This document shows positions 10,397-19,109 of a DNA stretch of 64,000 nucleotides, piece after piece. The translations under genes and the position numbers were made by a program. Numbering within the stretch: position 1 is the first letter of the stretch; the number at the start of each line of letters is the position of its first letter. The notes below the pieces were generated by a model that searched no databases, was not told where the DNA came from, and saw nothing but the letters and a program-made list of their open reading frames with translations. The DNA comes from Amphibalanus amphitrite (lineage: Eukaryota > Arthropoda > Thecostraca > Balanomorpha > Balanidae). The stretch spans positions 62,001 through 126,000 of the forward strand of contig NW_024882039.1 of the NCBI RefSeq assembly GCF_019059575.1, written 5' to 3'.

Positions 10397-11603
10397 AGTT
10401 CCTTGCAAGTTGTGTGTACACAATTGCAGTGACAGACGTATCACTCTTGGCCAATGTCCAAGAAGCAGTCCCAGCAGACACTCGGAAATCTGGCATGCAG
10501 GGTTGGAAGCAGGACAAGCAACTTAGTGGGCTGGCAAGCGAGGACAAGGAAGCTGCTCGGCACTGGGTCTCCCCACCGGTAAGCTCAAGTGCAGTTGCTC
10601 ATGCCGATGCAGCTGTGTCCCTAAGATGACCTCAGGGCATAAACAAGGGTCACGGACACCATTTTCAAGTTCAGTGTGTCTAAACCACTTGTAATTCGGT
10701 GTTTGGGAGTGTTTATAATGTCTTTCATCCAAAAGAGGCGCATTTCAATTTTCACCCATTGACTTATAATGGGGAGGTCGCAAAATTGACCTGACCTTAG
10801 GTCATCGATATCAAAATTCTGAGATATACATTTTGTACATGCTCTTGCTCTTAGCAATCGCTGAAAGTTTCAAAGCGATCGGTCACTCGGTGTAGCTATG
10901 ACAGACATTGAAAGTTTTTATGAGGTGAGGTCACTTCAAGTGACCTGGTGACCTGACCTTGAATGACCTTGGTCTGAAATTTTCACAACATGTGTAGAAT
11001 TGATGTATGATAAGGTGTACCAAAAACGGCGGCGCTCCGCGCCGCCGTTTTTGAGATATTCGCGAAAAACCACAAGGGGGGGGGGTGTTCAAACCCCCCC
11101 CCCCCAGCAGGGCGCGGGTTAACATGGGGTTTGAGTTGAGATAGCCAAGTTTGCGGCGAGGTTCAGAAACCACTATCTATCTAGGTTGCAACCCCCGCGG
11201 CCTCTTGGTGTTGAAGAAATTCGTTCCCTTCATTTGAAAATGGGCCTTGTACAAGGCCCTATCTTCAACATGGAGCGACCGTTAGTGTGACGTCACCTCG
11301 TTTAGTCATTTTGATTTAAATGGGTTTGTTCGTTGAAAAATCGCTTAAAACTTGGTCTGAACTTTGTTATGGTGCCTACAGAGTAAAAGGAATCAGCTTT
11401 ATGACAGTAATGTGGCCTGGGGAAGGAGGTAATTTTGGGCTGTGACGTCACATATTTGAAAGTTTGTGTTTGGAATATGGGAAGCCTAAGATGTTTAATG
11501 AAAAATAAATGCCAGAACCGTGTTCCTGGTCATCCAATCTATAAAGTCGGACACAATTTAACTGGTTTTAACAACATTTTAGAAGGTGGGATAGTCCCTT
11601 TAA

Positions 11604-12480
11604 CAGGCGCACTGGAAACGGGAGAGAGTGAGTTTCGCCCACGTCTCTTGTTTTTCGCAAATATCTTACGCCGTTATCATCCTATTAACGTCACATTTTC
11701 ATTACCTGCCTCAGATTGAATTGCAAATCTAGTGTACCAGTCCACAGTTGATAGTGCACACAAACACACACAAACAACTTATCAAAAGCAATCAGATACC
11801 TAAGTTTTTCAAGCTTTTCCTTCTTTTATTCTAAATTGGTTATGTTTTGACTTGGATTAAGTTGAACTTATTTATCAAGCTCCTCTACTTTTTCATGATA
11901 TCACGTTCCTCAGAATTTCTGCTCTGCCTTCTGTAAATTGCTACTGAAATAGTGGATCTGTACGTACGTAAATAGTGGATCTGTATGTACATCTGTACGT
12001 CGTTAGGGTTTTGTTGAACAAAATATTCCGTGTATATTGGTAGGGAGCATGTCCGCACCGTTTCTCTTATAGCTTCCCTAATCTACTCATCGCGTCGGTT
12101 TGAAGAAGGGAATTACGGCTCATTTTTAAGAAGCCCCTTCCCCTTACTTGCTTGTGCATTTTGCAAAAGCTATGAGACAGTTCTTGGCACACTTGATGGC
12201 GCTCTGTATGAATTCAAATGACGTCATCAATAATTTTTTATGAGTAATTAATGTTTGACTGACAAAACAGATAATCCATGTATGAAAATATCATAGGAAA
12301 TGGCAACCTTGTTCGTTTAGGTACCTATTGGGAAACATTCATTAACTGTCATGCTTACGTCAACGTGCGATATCAACGGAAATTCTGGAAAATCGCAGAA
12401 ATCGATATCCAGGGAGCTCCAAATTACGGATCTGCAGATCACGCACGTAATTTCCTGGACGATCACGCATAGTGTAGCCA
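11604..12480. other. Unit segment without a gene (copy 1)
   Basis: The sequence is shared with 30550-31405 and with 44690-44769, 45267-45515 and 46500-47030. It is AT-rich and non-coding, with a small direct repeat of TAGTGGATCTGTA around 11950-11985. It serves as the empty reference for the MITE at 44774, the mariner-like element at 45538 and the SINE at 31406. Confidence 0.6.
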
Positions 12481-12529
12481 GACCATACGACCCCATTCAC
12501 CTCCCCCCCCCCCACCCCCACCCATGAGC

Positions 12530-12735
12530 CGAGCACGTGTGACCGCGTGTCATAGTGACGTCACCGGCTGGGGCGGGGCGACTCCCGCAGAGGACCAGTA
12601 GCGGCTCGCGGCGGCGGGGTCACGTGCTCGGCGGCACAGCTGCCTCACAGGGGCGGTCACCGGCCGGGCGGGCGGTCGCCGGCCGCGGACCGCCCAGTCG
12701 CGCACCAGCGGGCGGGCAGCGCTCTGCTGCCCTGA
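12530..12735. promoter_or_regulatory. CpG-rich promoter-like block, copy 1
   Basis: About 200 bases of very high GC and CpG content contain a CREB-type TGACGTCA (near 12556), E-box CACGTG words (near 12535 and 12622) and GGGGCGGGG (near 12573). The same block occurs in the other two unit copies (31855-32060 and 47085-47300). It resembles a vertebrate/arthropod CpG-type promoter, but no transcription start or downstream exon can be shown. Confidence 0.3.
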
Positions 12736-13860
12736 TTCTAGCAATTTACTTATTTTATTATTCTGCTCCACTTTCCACTCGCGCTTGGTTATTCTGTTTC
12801 CAGCAATTTACACAGTTCTGGTCTTCTTTCAACTCGTCGCAAGGGTAGCTCTGTGGAGGCTGGCAAGTGGCAGTCGAGGGTGTTTTATTAGAAAATTGGT
12901 AACATTTCCTCCGTTCTGTGGTTGGATTTCTTGGAACTTTGGAAGGTGCGTGAGCATTGGTGTCGGCTGGCGGTGTAGCTCTGTGGGCAGCTGCGGTCCC
13001 AGCGGGCTCTAGGGTATAGGCTAGTGGCCACACTGCGGCGGGGGGCACGCCCGGAGCTGGCCGAGCTACCCCGCTGTCAGCGTGGTTACTGAACATGCGC
13101 ATTCTGTTAAAATGACTAAATAATAATTAGCTACTTCCCCTGAATTGCACATATGGTTGGAGCTGCTCCGGAGGACGTGGCGCGTCACTAGCAGGGGCGA
13201 GTTTCAGCCGCCCGGGGCCAGTGGGGTGCGCCTCTATTGTCTTGTCCAGTGGATGGTCTCGTCTGTCTGATGGGAACTGCCTGACGGCAGTCCCAGCGGC
13301 AGGTGGAATGGTTTTTCTAAGTCCGGCAGGAGGGAGGCCAACGTCCTCTTGTACTCTTGAGGTCATCAGCTTACCATTGATTGCCTCAACCGTTCAAGGT
13401 GAAGGTGGCAATTTTTGTAAGCCAGCTTACCTACGGACGTAGACATGTCCGGACGGGAACGGGAGTTTTTTTTCGTCCGAAAAGTGCGTCCTCATCCAAT
13501 CACCCTCATCAAAATTGGCCATCTACTCAGTGCAGTAAGTCGGCCGATTCGCCTTTTGCTCTTTAGTGAGATGGCTCTGGCTGCCGGAGACCCGTATCTT
13601 GAGCCCGGCGGGTCACAGCCGTCTGGACACTGTTTGGACCGAGACGGGCTCGACATGGGCTCTTCCGGCAGTGGTCGGTGGCCACCTAGTGTTCTATGGC
13701 GGACAGTCTCATCACTGGCGTATCCAGGACCTTGAAAAGCAGGATGTCAGACCTGTTCCAGGAGCCCCACCATTAACACTACGTCAGGGGTCCCAGACGT
13801 AACCTTTATCCACGCCGGGGTGCGGTTCTGCGCCCTCTCCGTTTCCACATGGGGACCTTT
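12736..13860. other. Unit segment, no assigned gene (copy 1)
   Basis: Conserved among the three unit copies (32061-33180, 47301-48425). Several short frames are open on both strands, but none keeps its frame through all copies, and none shows a known domain. It lies downstream of the FAM169-like exon on the minus strand, so it could include 3' parts of that gene. I cannot support a call. Confidence 0.3.
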
Positions 13861-13879
13861 TTTGGGTTTGCAACGACCC

Positions 13880-14075
13880 TTAGGGTTTTACAAAATAACT
13901 GGGTCGTCTAGGGAGTTTGAAACAACCCTAGGGTCGTTGAAACAACCCTAGGGTCGTTGTATCCACCCTAGGGTAGTTGGAACGTGCCCTGGTTGGAACC
14001 ACCGTAGGGTCATTACAGCTATCCTAGGGCCGTTGCAAAATAACTAGTTTGTATGTGAAATCGACAAATATTTCT
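13880..14075. repeat. Palindromic word array (CCCTAGGG / TTGCAA type), copy 1 only
   Basis: Repeats of AACAACCCTAGGGTCGTTG with short spacers, each an imperfect palindrome centred on CTAG. Units 2 and 3 have only a 35-base stub at the same place (33180-33215, 48425-48462), so the array expanded or inserted in copy 1. Related arrays lie at 15990-16165 and 56320-56515. Confidence 0.7.
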
Positions 14076-14091
14076 ATACGTACCTACCTGA

Positions 14092-14390
14092 TAAGAACGT
14101 AGGTACAGGATGGTGCAGTCGGTCACCGACTCGACCGGGTGCCAGCCGGCGGCTCGCCACTGGTCCACGCTGAGGAGCTCCAGCGGCATCCAGAGCGGGC
14201 CGCACGCGGGGCAGCGCAGGCCGTCCAGGCCGGCGCCGTCCCCGGGCGGCAGGAGGAACTCGCCCGGAAGACAGAGCCACGGTCGCGACTCGCGGTTGGG
14301 CCGCAGGCAGTACCGGTTCGGCTCACCGGAGATCGTGCTGACCCCTCCTTCAGGCGCAGGGCTGTAACGGAACGGATATATAATTTGGAG
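14092..14390 (-). pseudogene. FAM169-like acetyltransferase-fold exon, unit copy 1a
   Basis: The minus-strand frame reads SGEPNRYCLRPNRESRPWLC, LPGEFLLPPGDG, CPACGPLWMPLELLSVDQW and TDCTILYLRSYQ. It ends at a plausible splice donor CAG|GTAGGT at about 14092-14097. The region resembles the N-terminal part of FAM169 proteins, which have a GNAT-like fold of unknown catalytic activity. The assignment rests on weak by-eye similarity supported by the next exon at 16188-16620. The exon recurs at 16640-16870, 33230-33500 and 48480-48740. Units 2 and 3 have lost the donor GT. No complete gene is present. Confidence 0.35.
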
Positions 14391-14599
14391 GGCGATAGAC
14401 ACTGGGCATCAGCGACAGCACAAACCACCGTCACAAACTTCTCTGGAAAAAGTAGAATATTATTAAAGCTCTGTTCTAAGATCCGAGGTAGTGGTTCGAT
14501 TGTCACTGGCCATGAGCACATGTTAAACCACCCACTCCAGAACGCTCAGTTATCCCCCATATCGTCCCTAGAAAAGATTAAAATTTATCACAGTTCTCT

Positions 14600-14935
14600 C
14601 CTAACTACTTGTAATGTATATGTCCGCTGGTGGTGAACTCTCGTTGCGTCTTCTCCTTGGCCGGGCTCTTCATCAGGTCCAGCGGGGTGCGGATGGGCCG
14701 GGATCAGACCACTGGCATTCGAAGACCGCCCCTGGACATCGCTCTGAAGGCCGCAGCCAGAGAGCGGCGGGGGTGCAAACAGCAGAAGTTTGTTAACTAA
14801 CGTAGGCAAGTTTTGAAGACGCAAGTTAATAGAGAACACTTTTTGTCAGTAATACAAAGATATGCACACATGCCCATGAGTATTAGAGCGTTTACTGCCG
14901 AAGGTTTTGCGCCACCTTTAGGAACAGGTCCACCA
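14600..14935 (-). other. Short exon-like stretch between Myb/SANT and FAM169-like parts
   Basis: The minus-strand words TPLDLMKS and KEKTQREFTTSGHIHYK (about 14630-14690) are kept in all copies (also 17150-17220, 36690-36760 and 48990-49060). This suggests a coding exon before decay. I do not recognise a domain. Confidence 0.25.
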
Positions 14936-15733
14936 TAAGCTGATTGGTGAAGTCTTCACCGAGGCTGGGCAGAGTCTCCTGATCGCCCGGAATCACGCTA
15001 TCAGGTCACGTAAGCTGTCGGTCGCTGTCCCCGCTGCCCCTGAGCAGGCTGGTGGAGGACGAGGAGGCGGCGGTGGCTGGGTCTCCTGGTCCTTCATCTC
15101 CTTGACGGTGCTCTGGCCGAGCAGACCGTCGGAAAGTCTTGCCAAAACCGACGTGCGTTCCCTGTAGTCTTCAGACTTTTCTGTCTTCGAGAGGCGGTCG
15201 CCTGCGGCATGTTCCACTAGGCGATGGTTTGCTGTCTGACGTGCCGATATGCCGTCTTCTGCGCTGCTGACGTTGATCAGCGTTCGGGCAGCGCGGTGAC
15301 GTCGTCCGTAGGTGGATGGGCGAGTGGTGGCGGCTGGCTGACAGGAGCCGGTCGTAAACTCGTCGTTGTGGGATCCGACGAGCGACCAGCTGTCTCTGAA
15401 CGTACTGCTTTAGCCGGAGGTGGGAAATGCGGCTCAGTGCGGCGCTTGCGGGACTGTGGAGGGAGAGAGAAGGAAGACGCGACGTAGGGCGGGGCTGTCG
15501 CAGGGCTGTCTCCAACGATCCTGTGCATTTGCTCAAAATACGGCCACGGTGTTGACCTCCCACGTCCGATGTTGCGCAGCCCAGACTGGTCGCGGCTTCG
15601 CCGGTACGAATACATTAAGAATTCCCCCGTATTCTTCCCTCCGCGGCGGTCACTCCCAGGAGGTCTCCAGCCTCCCTCCACGTAACCCTCTTCAAGCTGC
15701 CGGTCACTTTCGTGAACCGATGGTAGCGCGCCT
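14936..15733 (-). pseudogene. Myb/SANT-like DNA-binding protein fragment, unit copy 1a
   Basis: The minus-strand frames carry KRATWREAGDLLGVTAVEG then, after a one-base shift, YSYRRSRDQSGLRNIGRGRS, TPWPYFEQMHRIVGD, a Pro/Ser-rich linker, SKTEKSEDYRERTSVLARL, and a final LPSLGEDFTNQLMVDLFLKV. The tryptophan spacing and PWPYFEQM signature match Myb/SANT-like (trihelix/MSANTD-type) DNA-binding domains. These occur in host regulators and as accessory proteins of Harbinger transposons. No Harbinger transposase is visible. The 5' side is cut at 15733 by the AT-rich repeat. The frameshift within the domain marks it as a pseudogene. Confidence 0.5.
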
Positions 15734-15855
15734 CTATATATTGTATTATCAGCTTTAGTATGTAGTATGTGTTATAATCATTTTTATTATATAGTATGTT
15801 TTATTATTATATAGTATGTATTATCAGCTTTTTTCCAAAGTTTCAGAGTTGTTGC
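15733..15855. repeat. AT-rich tandem repeat (TATAGTATGTATTATCAGC), solo copy
   Basis: Repeats of TTATATAGTATGTATTATCAGC-like words. The same block follows the R2-like RT on its 3' side at 21188-21300, 39538-39652 and 51750-51868. It may therefore be the 3' tail of that LINE, present here as a solo or truncated insertion that cuts the Myb/SANT-like fragment. Confidence 0.6.
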
Positions 15856-15989
15856 AGTTATCTGCACTAAAACGTCGGTATAAATGTAAAAAAAAAATCA
15901 TCCCAGGGCTGCTAACGCCATCGTTTAGCAAATGAGAATGTTATAAATGCAACGACTGAATAAGGTGTCTAATGCATCGTCGATTTCAC

Positions 15990-16165
15990 ATACAAAATAG
16001 GGTGGTTGTGCAACTATCCTAGGGTGGATGCAACCACCCTAGGGTCGTTGCAAACTCCATAGACAACCAGTTAGTTTGTAACGACCCCAGGGTCGTTGCA
16101 CACTCCCTGGACAGTCAGCTAGTTTGCAATAACCCTAGGGTTGATGCAATCTGATTCTTCATACA
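15990..16165. repeat. Palindromic word array (CCCTAGGG / TTGCAA type)
   Basis: Alternating palindromic words CCCTAGGG and TTGCAA spaced by about 7-10 bases, e.g. CAACCACCCTAGGGTCGTTG. Same class as 13880-14075. Confidence 0.7.
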
Positions 16166-16187
16166 TTCGTAACATACATTATATCCA

Positions 16188-16620
16188 TTATGTACTTATT
16201 GCAAAAGTACAAAACTTCCAGCTGCTACTCCTGTAGCCCTCGCCGGCCACCCGCGTCACCTGGTAGAGCACGCTGCGGGCCCACGCGTGCCGGCGCAGAA
16301 GCTTGCGCAGGAGCCAGTAGGTGATCCATGGCCAGCCTGGGTCGTGAGACAACCGGCTGCCTGGAGCGGCATAGCTCCAGCAGCAGCGATGACGTCTGCC
16401 GAGTCGCCGCGCGTAGCGGCGCACGAGCAAGCAGTCCAGTACGTCCATGGCGAACGTCTCGAGGGCGGCGTCCGGCCCCAGCAGCTGACCGCGCCGCTTC
16501 AGCGTGACGAAGCCGACCGCCTCGCCGCCCTCGGCGAACAGTGGGAACGCCAAGTCGCCGACGGGAGGCGGGGCGAGGAGGGGCTCTCGCACGGCCGACG
16601 ACCTCTCGCGCTCACCATAT
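16188..16620 (-). pseudogene. FAM169-like second exon (GNAT-like core), only copy in window
   Basis: The frame reads GDLAFPLFAEGGEAVGFVTL, KRRGQLLG, ALETFAMDVLDCLLVRRYAR, then WPWITYWLLRKLLRRHAWAR and SVLYQVTRVAGEGY. The GEAVGF...K..G.L and VLD..LVRR.YAR.LG words match the acetyl-CoA-fold core of FAM169 proteins, and the closing part matches their W.VEGVG.WY segment. It lies directly 3' of the duplicated first exon (16640-16870), whose end CAG|GTAGGG can serve as a donor. The open frame covers 16188-16808. The arginine-rich insert RRLGRRHRCCWS may be intron or decay. It appears to be a captured host gene fragment. The function of FAM169 is not well established. Confidence 0.4.
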
Positions 16621-16621
16621 A

Positions 16622-18260
16622 CGTCCCTACCTGATAAGAACGTAGGTACAGGATGGTGCAGTCGTTCACCGACTCGACCGGGTGCCAGCCGGCGGCTCGC
16701 CACTGGTCCACGCTGAGGAGCTCCAGCGGCATCCAGAGCGGGCCGCACGCGGGGCAGCGCAGGCCGTCCCCGGGCGGCAGGAGGAACTCGCCCGGAAGAC
16801 AGAGCCACGGTCGCGACTCGCGGTTGGGCCGCGAGCAGTACCGGTTCGGCTCACCGGAGATCGTGTGGACCCCTCCTTCGGGCGCAGGCCTGTGACGGAA
16901 CAGACAGATAGTTTGGAGGGCGACAGACACTGGGCATCAGCGACAGCACAAACCACCGTCACAAACTTCTCTGGAAAAAGTAGAATATTCTTTAACTCTG
17001 TTCTAAGATCCGAGGTAGTGGTTCGATTGTCACTGGCCATGAGCGCATGTTAAACCACCCACTCCAGAACGCTCAGTTATCCCCCATATCGTCCCTAGAA
17101 AAGACTGAAATTTATCACAGTTCTCTCCTAACTACTTGTAATGTATATGTCCGCTGGTGGTGAACTCTCGTGTCTTCTCCTTGGCCGGGCTCTCCGTCAC
17201 GTCCAGCGGGGTGCGGATGTGCCGGGATCAGACCACTGGCATTCGAAGACCGCCCTTGAATACCGCTCTGAAGGCCGCAGGCGGGGGCGCAGACGGCACA
17301 TGTTTGTTAACTAGCGTAGGCAAGTTTTGAAGACGCAAGTTAATAGATGAACACTTTTTGTCAGTAATACAAAGATATGCACACATGCACATGCGTATAA
17401 GACCGCTTACTGCCGAAGGTTTGCGCCACCTTTAGGAACAGGTCACCATAAGCTGATTGGTGAAGCCTTCACCGAAGCTGGGCAGTCTCCTGATCGCCCG
17501 GAATCACGCTATCAGGTCACGTAAGCTGTCGGTCGTTGTCCCCGCTGCCCCTGAGCAGGCTGGTGGAGGACGAGGAGGCGGCGGTGGCTGGGTCTCCTGG
17601 TCCCTCATCTCCTTGGCAGGTGCTCTGGCGTTGCGGAGGGTGAGCAGACCGTCGGAAAGTCTTGCCAAAACCGACGTGCGTTCCCTGTAGTCTTCCGACT
17701 TTTCTGTCTTCGAGAGCCGGTCGTCTGCGGCATGTTCCACTAGGCGATGGTCTGCTGTCTGACGCGCCAATATGCCGTCTTCTGCGCTGCTGACATTGAT
17801 CAGCGTTCGGGCAGCGCGGGGACGTCGTCCGTAGGTGGATGGGCGAGTGGTGGCGGCTGGCTGACGGGAGACGGTCGTGAACTCGTCGTTGTGGGATCCG
17901 ACGAGCGACCGGCTGTCTCTGAACGTACTGCTTTAGCCGGAGGTGGGAAATGCGCCTCAGTGTGGCGCTTGCGGGACTGTGGAGGGAGGGAGAAGGAAGA
18001 CGCGACGTAGGGCGGGGCTGTCGCTGGACTGTCCCCAACAATCCTGTGCATTTGTTCAAAATGCGGCCACGGTGCCGACCTCCCACGTCCGGTGTTGCGC
18101 AGCCCAGGCTGGTCGCGGCTTCGCCGGTACGAATACATTAATAATTCCACCATATTCTTCCCTCCGCGGCAGTCACTTCCAGGAGGTCTCCTGCCTCCCT
18201 CCACGTAACCCTCTTCAAGCTGCCGGTAACTTTCGTGAACCGATAGTGGCGGGTCTCCAT
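16622..18260. repeat. Internal duplication of 14092-15733 within unit copy 1
   Basis: The segment starting ACCTGATAAGAACGTAGGTA and running through the FAM169-like exon into the Myb/SANT-like fragment is repeated with scattered substitutions and small indels (for instance loss of the CCAGGCCGGCG block near 16766). Units 2 and 3 have it only once. Confidence 0.85.
16640..16870 (-). pseudogene. FAM169-like first exon, unit copy 1b
   Basis: Duplicate of the exon at 14092-14390 with a small in-frame deletion (AGLDG lost). It ends at CAG|GTAGGG near 16632 and is the only copy followed by the second exon (16188-16620). This copy is therefore the closest to the original gene arrangement. Confidence 0.35.
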
Positions 18261-18400
18261 AAAATTAAGGAGCATCTGTGCGCTCCACTTCGCCCGCCAG
18301 CCTGCCTGGACGGTCCGGGCTGTGGACCAGCAGATCCGGAGTAAGACTCGCTAGCGCTGGCCTGCCAGCAGGTCTGGTGCTCGTCGCAGACCTCTGACTC
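17410..18400 (-). pseudogene. Myb/SANT-like DNA-binding protein fragment, unit copy 1b
   Basis: A longer version of the fragment at 14936-15733. Upstream coding-like sequence YFMESEVCDEHQTCWQASAS (about 18340-18405) precedes the SANT part (about 18060-18250). The PWPHFEQMHRIVGD signature lies at 18010-18080, the linker at 17800-18000 and the C-terminal EDYRERTSVLARLSDGLLTL at 17630-17710. One-base shifts separate the parts, at the same places as in the other copies. The decay therefore predates at least part of the amplification. Confidence 0.5.
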
Positions 18401-18479
18401 CATAAAATACTGGATACGTTGGTACTATTCGTACAGCTCGTCATACACCCCGTGAAAGCATGCAGTGTATTATGTTATG

Positions 18480-19104
18480 GTTAGAGCATATTCATCTACA
18501 AAATAGACTCCTTTGTGATGTATAGCGCGTAGATGTGCTCGCATTGACATAAATTTATCGTGAAAATTAATGTGTGAAGAAAAAATGTCCTACAATATAT
18601 GGTTCCTACGCCAGCAAGCAATGCATATGTTAGAAAAATCCAGGTGTCTATTGCATTTTATTGTCATAAAGGTGTCACAAGCGTAGTACTACTTTGTAAC
18701 GTTAAACCCCGCCGGGACGATGCCCAGCGCCCACCAGGGCTCAGGGCCGGGGGTGGCTGATCGTCTATGAAGCTACCCTACAAAAATTACCGCATGTAAG
18801 TCGGTCAAGTGGTTGCTGAGATGCAAAAGCGTTCGCACGCTCGACCGGCTGGCCGCTCATACTCAGAAATTTCCATTAGTCTACGAAAGACTACGATCGC
18901 TTCGCCTGCTCCGTAACAAACCACAATTACCGTTTCGTATACGCCGAGATATCCCTTTAGCATTACCCTAGCCGTGCAGGAAGCATTGCACATGATCTTT
19001 CCTGCACTGTTGTCCGGCACGGGTTGATGACCTACAGTTCTGGTGATTTTATAATAAAATACTTTAGCTCGCGCCACGCTGGGGGGGGGGGGGCTCCACG
19101 CCCC
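18480..19104. other. Unit segment with small conserved minus-strand frame
   Basis: Shared with 38045-38690 and 50240-50880. A minus-strand frame (NSAGKI...RVMLKGYLGVYETVIV...EYERPAGRACERFCISATT, ending near 18805) stays open in all three copies, but its amino-acid changes are frequent. I do not treat it as a gene. The stretch ends in a G-run/C-run hairpin (19079-19104; 38648-38672; 50850-50875) preceded by TTTAGCCCGCGCC or TTAAGCCCGCGCC, resembling an end of the G-tract TTAA family. Confidence 0.35.
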
Positions 19105-19109
19105 CAACC

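Larger units (their letters stand above)
6173..10657 (-). mobile_element. Near-complete CR1-type LINE
   Basis: About 4.5 kb on the minus strand: a 5' UTR of about 260 bases, ORF1 (10396-9290), ORF2 (open 9326-6426), a short 3' UTR and a 3' end with tandem CCAGGTAAGAATA words (6173-6200). The candidate target duplication is ACCATT (6167-6172 and 10658-10663). The 3' UTR is shared with a truncated relative at 33750-34115. Both ORFs are free of stops, so this is the youngest-looking element in the window. It sits inside the G-tract TTAA element. Confidence 0.85.
5486..11118. mobile_element. G-tract TTAA element (piggyBac-like ends), carrying a CR1 LINE
   Basis: TTAA (5482-5485) is followed by CCCGCGCCCTGCTGGGGG, and the right end is its exact inverse before TTAA (11119-11122). 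The empty site is the single TTAA at 57801-57804 in the intact MITE. Each end holds a G-run/C-run hairpin around GTGTTTGAACAC. The left end carries the terminal word twice, 24 bases apart. Arrays of AGGTCA/TGACCT lie at 5648-5690, 5990-6055, 10775-10805 and 10925-10970. Without the LINE the element is only about 1.15 kb and has no transposase, so it is non-autonomous. Confidence 0.85.
5462..11603. mobile_element. TTAA MITE (about 0.5 kb) split by a nested TTAA element
   Basis: The ends are TTAA-AGGGACTATCCCACC at the left (5462-) and GGTGGGATAGTCCCT-TTAA at the right (-11603). The uninterrupted relative at 57785-58280 is nearly identical. The empty insertion site is visible in unit copy 2 (CTTCTTAACAGGCGC at 30542-30556) and copy 3 (44681-44695), proving a 4-bp TTAA duplication. 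The MITE body is 5466-5481 plus 11119-11599. It encodes nothing. A transposase with TTAA specificity must have moved it in trans. Confidence 0.9.

Noticed and set aside
12555-13012. Plus-strand frames across the CpG-rich block
   Set aside because: They run through CpG-rich DNA with high Arg/Gly/Pro content, and reading frames differ between copies.
14139-14636. Plus-strand frames over the FAM169-like exon
   Set aside because: The minus strand carries recognisable protein words and a donor site. The plus frames look like shadows.
14936-18400. Harbinger transposon based on the Myb/SANT-like protein
   Set aside because: No Harbinger transposase, no TWA-type 3-bp duplication and no matching inverted ends were found.
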